Positions 48,701-57,411 are shown, counted from the stretch's first letter. The stretch: DNA of 64,000 nucleotides from Planctomycetota bacterium (GCA_019456195.1 VRUK01000006.1:22376-86375); one strand, 5' to 3'. Notes: generated from the letters alone by a model not told the origin. Numbers and translations: made by a program.

Positions 48701-49308
48701 GGAAACAGGCCCGCCGCGAAAAACACCTTACCTGCATCGACTACCAACCCGGTCCGAACGGGCAGCAAGGATATCATTCGTCCATTGCCCGGGGCCATGC
48801 TATTTTTATCAGCAACGTCAAATTTCCAAATCAATGAGCCGTTGTCAGTTGAAAGACAATATACGCAGCCGTCGTCAGATCCAACGTAAAGTCTGTTCCC
48901 AACTACAACAGGAGCCAGTCGAACAGGTCCGGCAGTGGAGAACACCCATCGCACCTTCCCGGTTTTGGCGTCCAGAGAGTAAACGCTAAAGTCGGCGGAG
49001 GAAGCAAAATAGACAGTATCGCGGACAGCCACGGAATGAAAAGCACGGTCGTAAATTACGGTCGGCCTCAGTTTGTCCTCATTGTGCCAGAAGTCCTGAG
49101 CGGCTGGTGGCGGCCAGGCAGGCTGAGGTGAGTGGTTAGACTGGAACCGCCAGCATTCGGATAGCGTCGAAGGCAATTGTTCCGAAGTTATACCGCTTCT
49201 TGCTTTGTCGTGGTTATATGTTGGCCAATCACCACCTCGGGACACATTGGCTGTCAGGAGGGTTAGGATGCTCATTGACGTGAGCAGCCAGTGTATGCTT
49301 TTAATCAT
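45760..49308 (-). CDS. PQQ-type beta-propeller protein with embedded methyltransferase domain
   Basis: A 1182-residue exported protein with an unusual order. After a signal peptide (1-25) comes a PQQ-like propeller (about 28-330, with VYSLDAKTGKVRWVFSTAG), a short coiled segment (about 335-385) and more blades (to about 460). A class I SAM-dependent methyltransferase-like domain follows (about 485-650, roughly 47359-47856): YCLVLGCEEGRLAYEIAKRT is motif I, VIAVEQD motif II, and MFRVLRPCGGAAIIG a post-motif strand. A second propeller run occupies about 655-1110 (AVDAYNGTELWQLDVPNSRR). The last 65 residues, with HYTLDGTKPTTLSPVYTG, resemble a chitobiase/hexosaminidase C-terminal Ig-like domain. 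A methyltransferase fold outside the cytoplasm lacks an obvious SAM supply, so it may bind another ligand or be structural. Confidence 0.85.
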   Translation of the reverse strand: MIKSIHWLLTSMSILTLLTANVSRGGDWPTYNHDKARSGITSEQLPSTLSECWRFQSNHSPQPAWPPPAAQDFWHNEDKLRPTVIYDRAFHSVAVRDTVYFASSADFSVYSLDAKTGKVRWVFSTAGPVRLAPVVVGNRLYVGSDDGCVYCLSTDNGSLIWKFDVADKNSMAPGNGRMISLLPVRTGLVVDAGKVFFAAGLFPIEGTFLFALNAESGAVLWQQKLDVSPQGYLLASIQNLYVPTGRTGPVSFSRENGTFRGEFASAGGAYALLTENTLVTGPGRGAKQLNAANTTTKETIATFGGMRMVVKGHIAYMQSEKGLTAIDRRRYLVLSKQRITLNSRQKQISDQLKKLARNSAPANKLRGDLRNIQRSLGQNKESLEQCFIWKHACDDTYSLIMAGSTLFVGGKDEVVAMSATDGRESWSASVNGDAYGLSVANGRLFVSTDEGTIHCFTNRSTISSGKPELVRLGTGIDPYAQDGLTDMYSLAAQQIIKEANIHQGYCLVLGCEEGRLAYEIAKRTKLQVIAVEQDAQKVTAARKKLHRAGYYGSRITVHHGKLDELPYPAYFANLIVSERTLLSGELPPSAAEMFRVLRPCGGAAIIGQFKETNKKRNKLKQSSIKRWLNDATIPGWRINRDNGLWAVIRRGPLLGSGDWAQLYANAAHTACSGDQLRGPMALQWFGKPGPRSIIDRHHRPMSSLVKDGRIFVPAINSIIAVDAYNGTELWQLDVPNSRRIGALKDSGHMLATEEYVYIAVENQCWAVDVVTGVRKLTLKAPQFDDRYKHDWGYLNHLGNCLLGTGQKNRASFYKQDFHGKPDNGSHILEGDFREVIVSDYLFALDRHTGARRWIYKDGTIMNSAITVGDGRIYFAECRNPEIMKDDDGRLRIDKFCDKNLFIVALDAETGVKIWQRPFRFPYEHIMFLNYAENTLLFTGTYNKDNLVNYGLFAFAADTGEKKWQTDYIGLNSVGTEPFGTGGEHGEQWQHPVINGKTLYSRPYAFDLHTGEKKQYYVYRGGNGCGGLTGSAYYLYGRGANPRMYPTEVDITRGIPLTKVTRPGCWLNIIPAGGLILVPESSSGCTCEYSLQSSLAFAPQDYYSSPIILTPQRNFDSSMQVELADRNGIGRIHYTLDGTKPTTLSPVYTGPITLTRSTTIKTITFWKERSKMSDVRHAIFTKL

Positions 49309-49458
49309 ATATCCTCGGCTTAATAGGACGACTTTATTGTTTGGCAGAATACTTGGTTACACAAACAAGTTGTCACATATTAATATGGTACTAAATTTCT
49401 TTAAGAAAAACAACCATTTGTTGTGTTATCCTCGCCGTCCATATCCATTTAATACAAC

Positions 49459-50703
49459 TCAACGATAAGGCAGGGGTTTCGGATTTAGCCATTGAATAAC
49501 CCTGTCCTTGATTGCCCAGGCGGTAAAGAAGTTGCCCCTGGGGGTATGATGGCCATTATAAAAAGGCGCAAGGTACTGATCGACATCTACCTTGTACTTT
49601 TTATAATCTGCCGCGAAAACCTCCCGCATATCAATGACCGGATAAGGTTTATCTTTTAACCAGTAAACAAAACCCTCGTCAAAACGGGGCTCTCCAGACA
49701 AATATTTCGCTACATTGCCGCGGCCAAAAGAAAGCATAATCATCAGTTTTTTATTGGTATCTCTGGCAAACTCCTCCGCCCATGTAACAACGTTTTGGGT
49801 CGCAAATAAGGCTGCTTCAGTATGGATCTTTTTGATCTTTTTGGCTGTCTCGGTATCTGCTATCTTTTCATCAGGAATACCAAACGTAACCGCCACAGGA
49901 TTTATGAGTTTGGATGAAATATTCCTGCCGCCCTTGCGTGCGGCCATCACCATCTTCAGGATTGGGTCATCTTTGAAGGTTCGCCACAGGTAATCTTCGT
50001 CACATAGTTTGTAAAGATCTTTAGGTCTCTTCGAGATGTTCTCTATCTGTTCACACCTGCCCCTCGCCACATCTACCCTTAAATGGGGCAGTGTAAATCC
50101 GCATCTTGAACCATAACCAAAGCGGATGCTCCGCCAGGCATCGAGGTTACGGTAGTGATCGTCATCCCATATATTAAGGATGATATATCCGCCTGAAGTT
50201 TGCTTTTCTACCTTCAGCATCCTTCTATATGCCTGATAGACACTGTGACCGCCGACTCCGTAGTTACGAACAGGTTCTTGAATGTGAGCCGCCAGGTATT
50301 CTTCCCACGTTTCATTATTGTTTGCCTGACTGCAATGTGTGAAACTATTACCATAAGTACGAATACGGCTGGGTTTGTCAGGAAAGTTAATAACTTTGCG
50401 GGCACCGTCGGATTCATAGCTATAGAACACCTTAGAACCATCCACCCCGGTACTGCCTATAGCCTCATGAGGGATCCAGCCCAGCTCGGAATCGTATTGA
50501 AAAATCTCGCCGGGGCGCTTGTCTCTGGGACCATATTCGCCCGTGATAAAATCTTCCACCCTCTGACGGCTTGGCATAATCGTGCGAAGATATTCTCTGA
50601 CGCTCTTTTCAAAGCTTGTCTCCTGGCCAATCAATGTTTCTTCAAGAGATAAGACAGCCAAAGAGCTCCCAATCATATTGGCTAAAAATTCACGTCTCTT
50701 CAT
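49459..50703 (-). CDS. Exported SGNH/GDSL-like hydrolase
   Basis: A 414-residue protein. The start at 50703 follows GGAGG by 7 bases. The leader MKRREFLANMIGSSLAVLSL is Tat/Sec-like with a K-R-R motif. The core fits an SGNH fold: RIRTYGNSFTHCSQANNNET carries the nucleophile candidate Ser120 in G-N-S-F, VRNYGVGGHSVYQAYRRM provides the Gly oxyanion block (about 146-163), and YNGHHTPRGNFFTAWAIKD near the end offers the catalytic His. Such enzymes deacylate sugars or lipids. Block III Asn is not in its canonical place, so activity is probable rather than certain. It lies in the glycan island but is transcribed alone. Confidence 0.75.
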   Translation of the reverse strand: MKRREFLANMIGSSLAVLSLEETLIGQETSFEKSVREYLRTIMPSRQRVEDFITGEYGPRDKRPGEIFQYDSELGWIPHEAIGSTGVDGSKVFYSYESDGARKVINFPDKPSRIRTYGNSFTHCSQANNNETWEEYLAAHIQEPVRNYGVGGHSVYQAYRRMLKVEKQTSGGYIILNIWDDDHYRNLDAWRSIRFGYGSRCGFTLPHLRVDVARGRCEQIENISKRPKDLYKLCDEDYLWRTFKDDPILKMVMAARKGGRNISSKLINPVAVTFGIPDEKIADTETAKKIKKIHTEAALFATQNVVTWAEEFARDTNKKLMIMLSFGRGNVAKYLSGEPRFDEGFVYWLKDKPYPVIDMREVFAADYKKYKVDVDQYLAPFYNGHHTPRGNFFTAWAIKDRVIQWLNPKPLPYR

Positions 50704-51032
50704 TATCAAACCTCCAAAAAAATACCCTTTTCTCATAACTTACAATACACAGATAATACAACGAAAATGCCAAAAAAGAAACCAACAAAGCAATAACAAA
50801 ACATCCCTGTTCATTTAACGAGTGTATAAAATCGGTCCGTCGGTCTGTCCGCACTATGCGTCTCAGATGAAGGTGGTGGCTTTTATCTTCTCATAGTGTT
50901 ATTCCTTGAAATATTAAGGATTTATGATAATCTCTTGCTATGAAATACACCTTGAAAGTATCGGTTGAACGGCCAAGTATCAGCCCCCGGGCCCAGGTGC
51001 ACTAATAAAACAGCTTTGAAAAGGAGACCGCC
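50704..51032. other. Divergent intergenic region
   Basis: These 329 bases separate the SGNH-like gene from the metallophosphoesterase gene. I see no gene, repeat or clear promoter here apart from an AAGGAG ribosome site for the downstream gene. Confidence 0.5.
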
Positions 51033-51977
51033 ATGAGTATTGGATTTACACGGCGAGATATGTTGCGGCTTATAGGCGTCGGAGCAACATCAATGGCATT
51101 GCCAAAAATGCTGCATGGCGCACAGAAAGGCGGCAAAAATAAACAGGCGGCGAGAAAACCGTTAACCTTTTTCGGCTGGTCGGATACTCATATACCGGTC
51201 AATGGCGATGGGAGCAAGCTGTGGCCGGCCATTGATGCGATGAATCTATTGCCGGGAAAGGCGTATCCAAAGAATATTGGCGGCGTTGTTGATACACCAG
51301 CGTTTGTATTTCATTGTGGGGATATTACTGAATGGCCCACGCATCAGGCAAAAAAGACCTATGAGGATATGATTACAAAACGATTGAAGTATCCCAGTTA
51401 TGAAATGCTCGGCAATCATGATGAGGCCGGGGCTGATGGCGTCGAGGGAGCACCAGCGATTATGAAAGAGTGGTTCAAAAGACGTTATGGGGACCTGAGC
51501 TATACCTTCGATCAGGGCGGGATTCATTTTGTGTGCCCCTTTTCGGCCTATGATGAAAGTCTTGGAAATCCGGCGCAGGACATAACTGCCGAAGCAATGG
51601 CCTTTATCAGGAAGAATCTACACCGGCATTATTCGCCCGACCTTGTGCCGAAAAAATTGGCATCCATACCTCAAGGGGCGCCTATCGTTGTGGCAACGCA
51701 TTTATGTTTTGATGCGATGACCAATCGGAACGCGTTTGTAGAGGCCCTGGGTGATGCGAATGTGATTATGGCATTGGGCGGGCACTACCACAAAGCAAAG
51801 GTGACGCCTTATCGGGGGGTGAATTTTGTGCAGCTTCCGTCGGTGAATTCGGACTGGCCGGAGGTGACAGTGATTCGAATCACATCAAATCGGCTAATTG
51901 CGATTCCTTATGATTATAGTAAACGCCAATGGATAAGAAATCCCGGGAAGATTTTGGACGTGGAGATATCGAGGTGA
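51033..51977 (+). CDS. Tat-exported calcineurin-like metallophosphoesterase
   Basis: A 314-residue exported phosphoesterase with a dinuclear metal site. The leader has a twin-Arg motif, TRRDMLRLIGVGATSMALP. Metal ligands are visible in order: D-T-H in GWSDTHIPVNGD (about 49-60), G-D in FHCGDITEW, GNHD in MLGNHDEAG, H in VATHLCFD and G-H-x-H in GGHYHKAK. All five calcineurin-family blocks are present, so it should be active on a phosphoester. The start is supported by AAGGAG 8 bases upstream. It is transcribed alone between the SGNH-like gene and the beta-helix gene. The substrate (phosphosugar, nucleotide or lipid) is unknown. Confidence 0.9.
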   Translation: MSIGFTRRDMLRLIGVGATSMALPKMLHGAQKGGKNKQAARKPLTFFGWSDTHIPVNGDGSKLWPAIDAMNLLPGKAYPKNIGGVVDTPAFVFHCGDITEWPTHQAKKTYEDMITKRLKYPSYEMLGNHDEAGADGVEGAPAIMKEWFKRRYGDLSYTFDQGGIHFVCPFSAYDESLGNPAQDITAEAMAFIRKNLHRHYSPDLVPKKLASIPQGAPIVVATHLCFDAMTNRNAFVEALGDANVIMALGGHYHKAKVTPYRGVNFVQLPSVNSDWPEVTVIRITSNRLIAIPYDYSKRQWIRNPGKILDVEISR

Positions 51978-52019
51978 GTTAGGGCAATGTGTGCGTGTCC
52001 ACCCCTGCATTTATAAACT

Positions 52020-53861
52020 TTACCATACTTTAAGCGTGAGTTTCCCCTCACCCGGATTCTCAAAAGGGCCTGCCGAAGGATTAGCTTCATTTCGCTTTTT
52101 GCCGAAATAATCAGTATTTATTTTCAAAGCTGTACCATCGGGATTCTCAAATGCTGCATTTGGTATTTTGGCCCGGCCTAAAAGCGATGTTGTCACCAGG
52201 CGGTTATCTAAAGCATACCAGGAATCGTCAAGTGTAATGTGAAGAAACACACTGTCGCCTTTTCCAACAACCTTAACTTCTGGATCGAAATCTGCCTTCT
52301 CAAGATAAATTTTTTCATTAGAGTAAGGCTTAGCGCCATTATAGTAAACGTTGCCTTCTATCTGTACGGGCAGCGTCGCCTTGTCATATCCGTCCAAACC
52401 CCCCGGCTGGATAATCAGGTTGTTATAGAACCGGTCATCGCCGCCCTGGATGTTCTGCAGGCCCGCAACCTCGGTGGAGTGCGCCTTATGGAACGGGGTC
52501 TCGCGTCGCAACTCAGGGCGAAGCGTGATGCGACCTGCGAACAAATTGTGCACGTATGCCCCGCCTTGTGACATGTCAAAGAGCGAACGGCCAGAAAGAA
52601 AGAGATTGTTGTCGATTAGGAACGGCCCGTGGTTGACCTCCACAAAAAGGTCCTCTGATTTGTTGTTATCGTGTAAAAGGTTTCTGGTCACTCGCGCGCC
52701 CTGCGCCATCCAGTCCAGCCAGATACCCCGGCAAGTACGGTAGATATGATTCCGGCTGATCTCGGTGTCAATAGCCCCATGAATCTTGATACCGGCCATC
52801 TCGGCCCCGGTAAACAGTTGCCGGATATGGATGTCGTGGATGATGTTGTCTGTGATGCTGATGAACACCGCACCCATGCTTCCGACAATGCCCGCTTGCT
52901 CGCAATGTGAGATATGGTTGTTACGTACCACATGGTGACCGATGTTTTCCTTCGACCAACCCTTTTCCACGGCGCGCTCGATGGTTTTGACATAGCCCTC
53001 GGCAGTATTCGCCGACGTGTTGTCCCATTGATCGCCGTGTTTGCCGAGCGTGATTCCAACGCACGTCGAATAGCGGATATCGTTGTTCTCGATGATCCAT
53101 CCCTTGCTCCAGTGGGTGCCGATCAAGCCGATCTGCTCTGCCGTGGGCGGTGCCCAGGGCGTTGCCGCGTGCATTATTGTAAAGCCGCGTACGGTTATGA
53201 AATTGACCCCCGTCTTCTCAGGGTAGAACACCGCTTGGCGAACGTTGATCTCGACCTCGCCCTCGTTGGGATTGACATCCTCGAACTGCGCCCAGATTGT
53301 GGTGTGAGTCTCATCCACCTGCCCAAACCACAGCGGGGTGTTCCCAATAGGTTTCAGCAAATCATTCTTTTTGGCTGCTTCGGTGAGCCAGTGGCCATTG
53401 AGATAAACCGCCCCCGTGTGGTGGTCCCGTCCCTTGCGATTGAACCAGTCACCGTTAATCAAGTCACTGTACGGATTGAAATCCCCGAAAAAGCTATTGT
53501 CGATGGTGACCTTCCATGTGTCGTTTTGAACCTTCTGCCAGCCCTTGATGACTTCGGAGCCCTTGATAACGACTTTATCGCCAGGGATGACCTGATAAAC
53601 GATGCGATTCTTATCAGACCTGCCACCTCGCGGCGGATTAATTCGTTCGCGATAGGTCCCCTTATGCACTGTTATGAAGTCGCCGGGCTGTGCAGCCTCC
53701 GCGGCCTTGGATATTGCCTTAAAAGGGGCTTTGGCTGTCCCTTTATTTATATCATCACCTTTAACAGAAACATGATACTCCCGCGCCTGTACTGCCCCGG
53801 ATAATAAAAGCAGCATGCAAACGATAAGTGATATTTGTTTGGTATTATTGTGAATAATCAT
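52020..53861 (-). CDS. Secreted right-handed parallel beta-helix protein
   Basis: A 613-residue exported protein. The start at 53861 follows GGAGGT by 5 bases. A signal peptide ends near VQA. The mature protein starts REYHVSVKGDDINKGT, then PFKAISKAAEAAQPGDFITV and HKGTYRERI, the DUF1565-type opening common to polysaccharide lyases and epimerases with parallel beta-helices. The middle has repeating N-x-I-x-H turns such as GWIIENNDIRYSTCVGITLG and NHISHCEQAGIVG. It could be a lyase, C5-epimerase or non-catalytic helix; no catalytic triad can be assigned. It lies 35 bases after the sulfatase gene on the same strand, so both probably act on one sulfated polysaccharide. Confidence 0.86.
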   Translation of the reverse strand: MIIHNNTKQISLIVCMLLLLSGAVQAREYHVSVKGDDINKGTAKAPFKAISKAAEAAQPGDFITVHKGTYRERINPPRGGRSDKNRIVYQVIPGDKVVIKGSEVIKGWQKVQNDTWKVTIDNSFFGDFNPYSDLINGDWFNRKGRDHHTGAVYLNGHWLTEAAKKNDLLKPIGNTPLWFGQVDETHTTIWAQFEDVNPNEGEVEINVRQAVFYPEKTGVNFITVRGFTIMHAATPWAPPTAEQIGLIGTHWSKGWIIENNDIRYSTCVGITLGKHGDQWDNTSANTAEGYVKTIERAVEKGWSKENIGHHVVRNNHISHCEQAGIVGSMGAVFISITDNIIHDIHIRQLFTGAEMAGIKIHGAIDTEISRNHIYRTCRGIWLDWMAQGARVTRNLLHDNNKSEDLFVEVNHGPFLIDNNLFLSGRSLFDMSQGGAYVHNLFAGRITLRPELRRETPFHKAHSTEVAGLQNIQGGDDRFYNNLIIQPGGLDGYDKATLPVQIEGNVYYNGAKPYSNEKIYLEKADFDPEVKVVGKGDSVFLHITLDDSWYALDNRLVTTSLLGRAKIPNAAFENPDGTALKINTDYFGKKRNEANPSAGPFENPGEGKLTLKVW

Positions 53862-53896
53862 AGTTACACCTCCATATAAATAGTTCATCAAAAACC

Positions 53897-55369
53897 TTAT
53901 CTATCTCCACGGTACTGTGACTGGCCGAACAGGAAAACGTCGGAATTTGTGTGAGCCTGCCTCATAATCTGTTCCATCCGGCGAACGATTTCCGGATTCT
54001 GTGAGGCAATATTATTTTTCTCTCGCGGATCCGTCTGTAAATTATAGAGTTCCAAAGGATTGTTCGGGTCTTTCTTGACCTGAAGACGAACCGCTTTCCA
54101 ATTACCTTTGCGAACAGCTTGTTTTCCGCCCTGCTCATGAAATTCCCAATAGAGATATTCATGCTCTTTTTGTTTATGTTTCTTATCCAGAAGAGTCGGC
54201 AGGAAGGATATGCCGTCAATATCTTCTGGTACTTCAGCACCGACAAGTTCAGCAAAAGTCGGCATTACATCCCAGAAGGCGGAGATATGATCAGTATTGG
54301 ACCCGGGGGTGACTTTGCCGGGCCACCATGCTATCATGGGCACTCTTATTCCACCTTCGTAAAGGTCGCGTTTTTGGCCGCGAAGCCCCCCGCTGCTGTC
54401 AAAGTAAGCAGGATTCTCCCCACCTTCGGCATGTGGACCGTTATCGCTGGTGAAAATCACAAGTGTTTTTTTATACAATCCGGTTTCGCGGAGTTTATCG
54501 AGTATTTCTCCTACGTGTTTATCCAGGCGTGTGATCATTGCCGCAAAATTGGCACGCGGAGTTTTAACCGATCCATAGCCTCCTATCTTATAATTAGGCC
54601 CGTCATCGGTACCTTCGTAGGGCTTTTCCGGGAATCTTCCTCGATAACTTCTGACAATGTCATCGTCAGGAACCAGCAATTCCGCGTGTGGAATCACATG
54701 AGGTACAAACAGGAAAAACGGCTTATCTTTGTTCGCCTCGATAAACTTCAGAGTTTGTTTCTGAATCAAATCAGGTGCATACTGTTCCGTTTTCTTTCCT
54801 TCATTACCGGGCAGCATTACTTTCTTATCATTGTGGCGTAGATAGTAAGGGTAATAATTATGAGCAAACCGCTGGCAATTGTAACCGAAAAACTCGTCGA
54901 AGCCTTGGTTATTTGGGTCGCCATCTGAGCCGGGATACCCCAATCCCCATTTGCCAAATGCGCCGGTGATATAACCAGACCTCTTCAATACCTTAGCTAC
55001 CGTCACAGCTTTAGCAGGCAGAGGATGCTGGCCTTCCGGGTAATATTCCTTATTGCCGCGAATGGCCGTATGTCCGGTATGCTGGCCGGTCATAAGACAG
55101 GAGCGGCTTGGTGCGCACACGGTACTCCCTGAATAGTGCTGTCTAAAACGCATACCTTCATGTGCCATGCGGTCGAGATTGGGTGTGCGGATATCTTTCT
55201 GGCCGAAGCACCCCAGGTCGCCATAGCCCAGGTCGTCAGCAAGAATGTAGATAATATTCGGCTTTCCAGTATCGTTTTTATGCCAGGCAGATAAACAGCC
55301 TGAAATAGTTGCGGCCAAACCTGTTATAGCGGCTGTTTTTAGAAAATCCCGGCGTGATGTAGTTATCAT
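53897..55369 (-). CDS. Sulfatase (arylsulfatase family, formylglycine type)
   Basis: A 490-residue exported enzyme that removes sulfate esters. The start at 55369 follows AGGAGA by about 6 bases. The leader is Tat-like, MITTSRRDFLKTAAITGLAA, and continues to TISGC, so it is perhaps a lipoprotein. PNIIYILADDLGYGDLGCFG supplies metal-binding Asp residues, and VCAPSRS holds the Cys85-x-P-S-R motif whose Cys becomes formylglycine. The later FTSDNGPHAEGGENP is also a family motif. A separate maturase is needed to activate it; the FGE-fold protein at 59434 lacks the FGE cysteine pair, so the real maturase is outside the window. Its neighbour is a beta-helix protein 35 bases away. Confidence 0.94.
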   Translation of the reverse strand: MITTSRRDFLKTAAITGLAATISGCLSAWHKNDTGKPNIIYILADDLGYGDLGCFGQKDIRTPNLDRMAHEGMRFRQHYSGSTVCAPSRSCLMTGQHTGHTAIRGNKEYYPEGQHPLPAKAVTVAKVLKRSGYITGAFGKWGLGYPGSDGDPNNQGFDEFFGYNCQRFAHNYYPYYLRHNDKKVMLPGNEGKKTEQYAPDLIQKQTLKFIEANKDKPFFLFVPHVIPHAELLVPDDDIVRSYRGRFPEKPYEGTDDGPNYKIGGYGSVKTPRANFAAMITRLDKHVGEILDKLRETGLYKKTLVIFTSDNGPHAEGGENPAYFDSSGGLRGQKRDLYEGGIRVPMIAWWPGKVTPGSNTDHISAFWDVMPTFAELVGAEVPEDIDGISFLPTLLDKKHKQKEHEYLYWEFHEQGGKQAVRKGNWKAVRLQVKKDPNNPLELYNLQTDPREKNNIASQNPEIVRRMEQIMRQAHTNSDVFLFGQSQYRGDR

Positions 55370-55484
55370 AGAATTTCTCCTGTCAATGTTTTCGCGTGTC
55401 ATCGGTCATATTCTATAAGTAACACAAGTATATTTCAACATTAGAGTTTGCGCAGCAGCAGGTACACAAAAACAACATTCCCTT

Positions 55485-56447
55485 TCATTTACCTTCCAAA
55501 GCTCTTCGGTGTGAAGCAGTTGCCCGTATGAGCTGTTCAGCGGATTCAAACGGTAAATACATAGCCCGCATGACGAAGCGATAGCGCTGGCCTACCGTGT
55601 ATTGTGGCACAAACCACTGGAAATCCCATGCCGGATTCCCCTTACCGCCTCCCGAAGGGGATTGGCTGAATCTGACATTATCACATGGCCGAAACATTAG
55701 TACTAAAGCCATCCCGTGACTTACGCCGTAGTACCATGGTTCATGATAGCGATAATTCGACATATTGAAGACAAGCGTCAACGGAAACTCAGGATCATGA
55801 GCAAAAATGCGACTATCATCCGGAGCCGGATGAGTCGATAATTTTCCATGCGCAGGAGTCACACCTCGGATCCACCTGGGCCTTACATCTTTCTGATTAA
55901 TCCCATGACCCAAAAAGTGAATATCCAATGATTCAGGCTGATTTATATAACTGGCGAAGAACAAACCGATATAGCCGTTCTTGAATGTCCGAGCGTGTGG
56001 AACACATTCCAAAGTCATTTCGATGGCACCATCCTTAAGCAGTTGATATCTCAACCAACTCTCGAGTTTCCAGTATGGTGTTGGTTGCTGGTAAAGTTCA
56101 ACTGTATATTCATCAACCTTCCTCGTTTGCATCGGTGCTTGTCGTGGCTCGAAGAGGATTTCTCTCGGCTTGACAGTACCATCATGAATGTGCTCGAAAT
56201 TAAGGCCGGCGTACGATGGAACAAACATGTTTCTGTCTCGTGCGTCGTGAGTAAGCGATGCCACACCGCTATATCCGCCGCGATGTCCCGGCAAAACTTT
56301 ATCACTAACAGGCTCGTTGTTAACTATAACCGCCATGTTATCTCCTCGCTCCAGTACAACATAGGCTTTGTCGGAGATGCCTTTACCTCCGGCCGTCGAA
56401 CAGGCAAAACTACTGTATATTAATGTAAGAGTTAACACCTTAAACAT
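55485..56447 (-). CDS. Secreted protein of unknown function
   Basis: I do not recognise the family. The 320-residue product starts with a short leader, MFKVLTLTLIYSSFACSTAG, that could be a lipoprotein signal (ACS). GAGGAG sits 7 bases before the ATG. The mature part is beta-rich, with GHRGGYSGVASLTHDARDRN, MFVPSYAGLNFEHIHDG and PWYYGVSHGMALVLMFRP. It resembles sugar-mutarotase or lyase-like sandwiches in look only. It lies upstream of the sulfatase and beta-helix genes in the same direction (115 bases from the sulfatase gene end), so joint expression is plausible. Confidence 0.68.
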   Translation of the reverse strand: MFKVLTLTLIYSSFACSTAGGKGISDKAYVVLERGDNMAVIVNNEPVSDKVLPGHRGGYSGVASLTHDARDRNMFVPSYAGLNFEHIHDGTVKPREILFEPRQAPMQTRKVDEYTVELYQQPTPYWKLESWLRYQLLKDGAIEMTLECVPHARTFKNGYIGLFFASYINQPESLDIHFLGHGINQKDVRPRWIRGVTPAHGKLSTHPAPDDSRIFAHDPEFPLTLVFNMSNYRYHEPWYYGVSHGMALVLMFRPCDNVRFSQSPSGGGKGNPAWDFQWFVPQYTVGQRYRFVMRAMYLPFESAEQLIRATASHRRALEGK

Positions 56448-56580
56448 AATTGACTCCTCGATTCAAATTATAAGAAGAATATTCTGCTGATTCGACTAGT
56501 TTGAAGCAATTGCTGTATATTATAACTTAGATTGGAATTCTATCAATTGTTCATAAATCGATAACTGTCCGAAATCTTTT

Positions 56581-56633
56581 AAGGGTATTTCGCAGTAAAA
56601 CTATGGACAGTGGAGCTGTTGAAAAATACCCTT
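56581..56633. repeat. Inverted repeat carrying the GCTGTTGAAAAA-type end
   Basis: AAGGGTATTT (56581-56590) and AAATACCCTT (56624-56633) form a perfect 10-base stem around 33 bases. These include ACTATGGACAGTGGAGCTGT, then TGAAAAA, related to both ends of the element at 27679-27831. It is a likely dispersed intergenic repeat or transposon remnant. Confidence 0.5.
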
Positions 56634-56733
56634 ATACATTATCAGAAATAAGGTCGTTCCATATCAGGGTGGGGAAAGGAAAGGCGCGTTTTAATAATCT
56701 CTTTTATATTTTGAAGCGATAGATATAGTCCTG

Positions 56734-57411
56734 TTATATGCCTCCTCCATTGACAAAACCACAGTTATCTGCCATTTTACATTCACTCTTAAGCTTCTTT
56801 CCCTTTGTAATATCATAATGACTCATATTTATTGGAAGATTATTCTCTTTTAAGTAGTCATTTACCTGTTCCAGGCTCCAATCAATCATAGGATGAAGTT
56901 GGTATAAGTTGTTTATATATTCCAGCACAGGTCTCTTTGAACGTTCTGTTGTTTGAAAACCCATCAATCCTCTAAGCCAATAATGTGGTTTTAATTCCTG
57001 AAAAGCCTGATTAAGTGGACGGTGCTTTACTATGTCTAAGAACGTTTCATAGTCCCTTCCTTGTTCTTTCCACAACTCCCCATATACGGCAGTCATCAAC
57101 TCAGGTGACATACCCGCTCCATAAGGTCGGACGTCAACACCATCATTCTGCATCTGCGCTATGAATTTATATGTTTCAGGAGGATAATGTCCTGTATCTA
57201 CAAATATTGTCGGTATTGAAAAGCCTAAAGCCTCTTTAATCAGGTGGGGCAGTACACGGGAAGTTCTTCCACCGCTCGTAGTAGCTATGAGTTTGTCTGG
57301 TGCACGTGTATATGCCCATTTAATCCTTTCTGCAGCACTAAGAGTATTAAGATATTTATTAGTTTCTTCTATATCAATCTTATCATCTATTGTTTTTTTT
57401 GGTTTCTTCAT
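56734..57411 (-). CDS. PAPS reductase family protein
   Basis: A 225-residue cytosolic protein of the adenine-nucleotide alpha-hydrolase/PAPS reductase fold. TTSGGRTSRVLPHLIKE (about 43-59) is the PP-loop S-G-G-x-x-S nucleotide motif, IPTIFVDTGHYPPETYKFI the typical strand-turn after it, and QLHPMIDWSLEQVNDYLKEN the reductase-like W-x3-D-V region. The C-terminal KLKSECKMADNCGF retains E-C (Cys211), matching the catalytic Cys of CysH. The FeS pair of APS reductases (CC...CxxC) is absent, so it is the PAPS-type or a non-assimilatory relative. It is alone; no sulfate-assimilation gene adjoins. The ATG has no strong ribosome site. Confidence 0.82.
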   Translation of the reverse strand: MKKPKKTIDDKIDIEETNKYLNTLSAAERIKWAYTRAPDKLIATTSGGRTSRVLPHLIKEALGFSIPTIFVDTGHYPPETYKFIAQMQNDGVDVRPYGAGMSPELMTAVYGELWKEQGRDYETFLDIVKHRPLNQAFQELKPHYWLRGLMGFQTTERSKRPVLEYINNLYQLHPMIDWSLEQVNDYLKENNLPINMSHYDITKGKKLKSECKMADNCGFVNGGGI

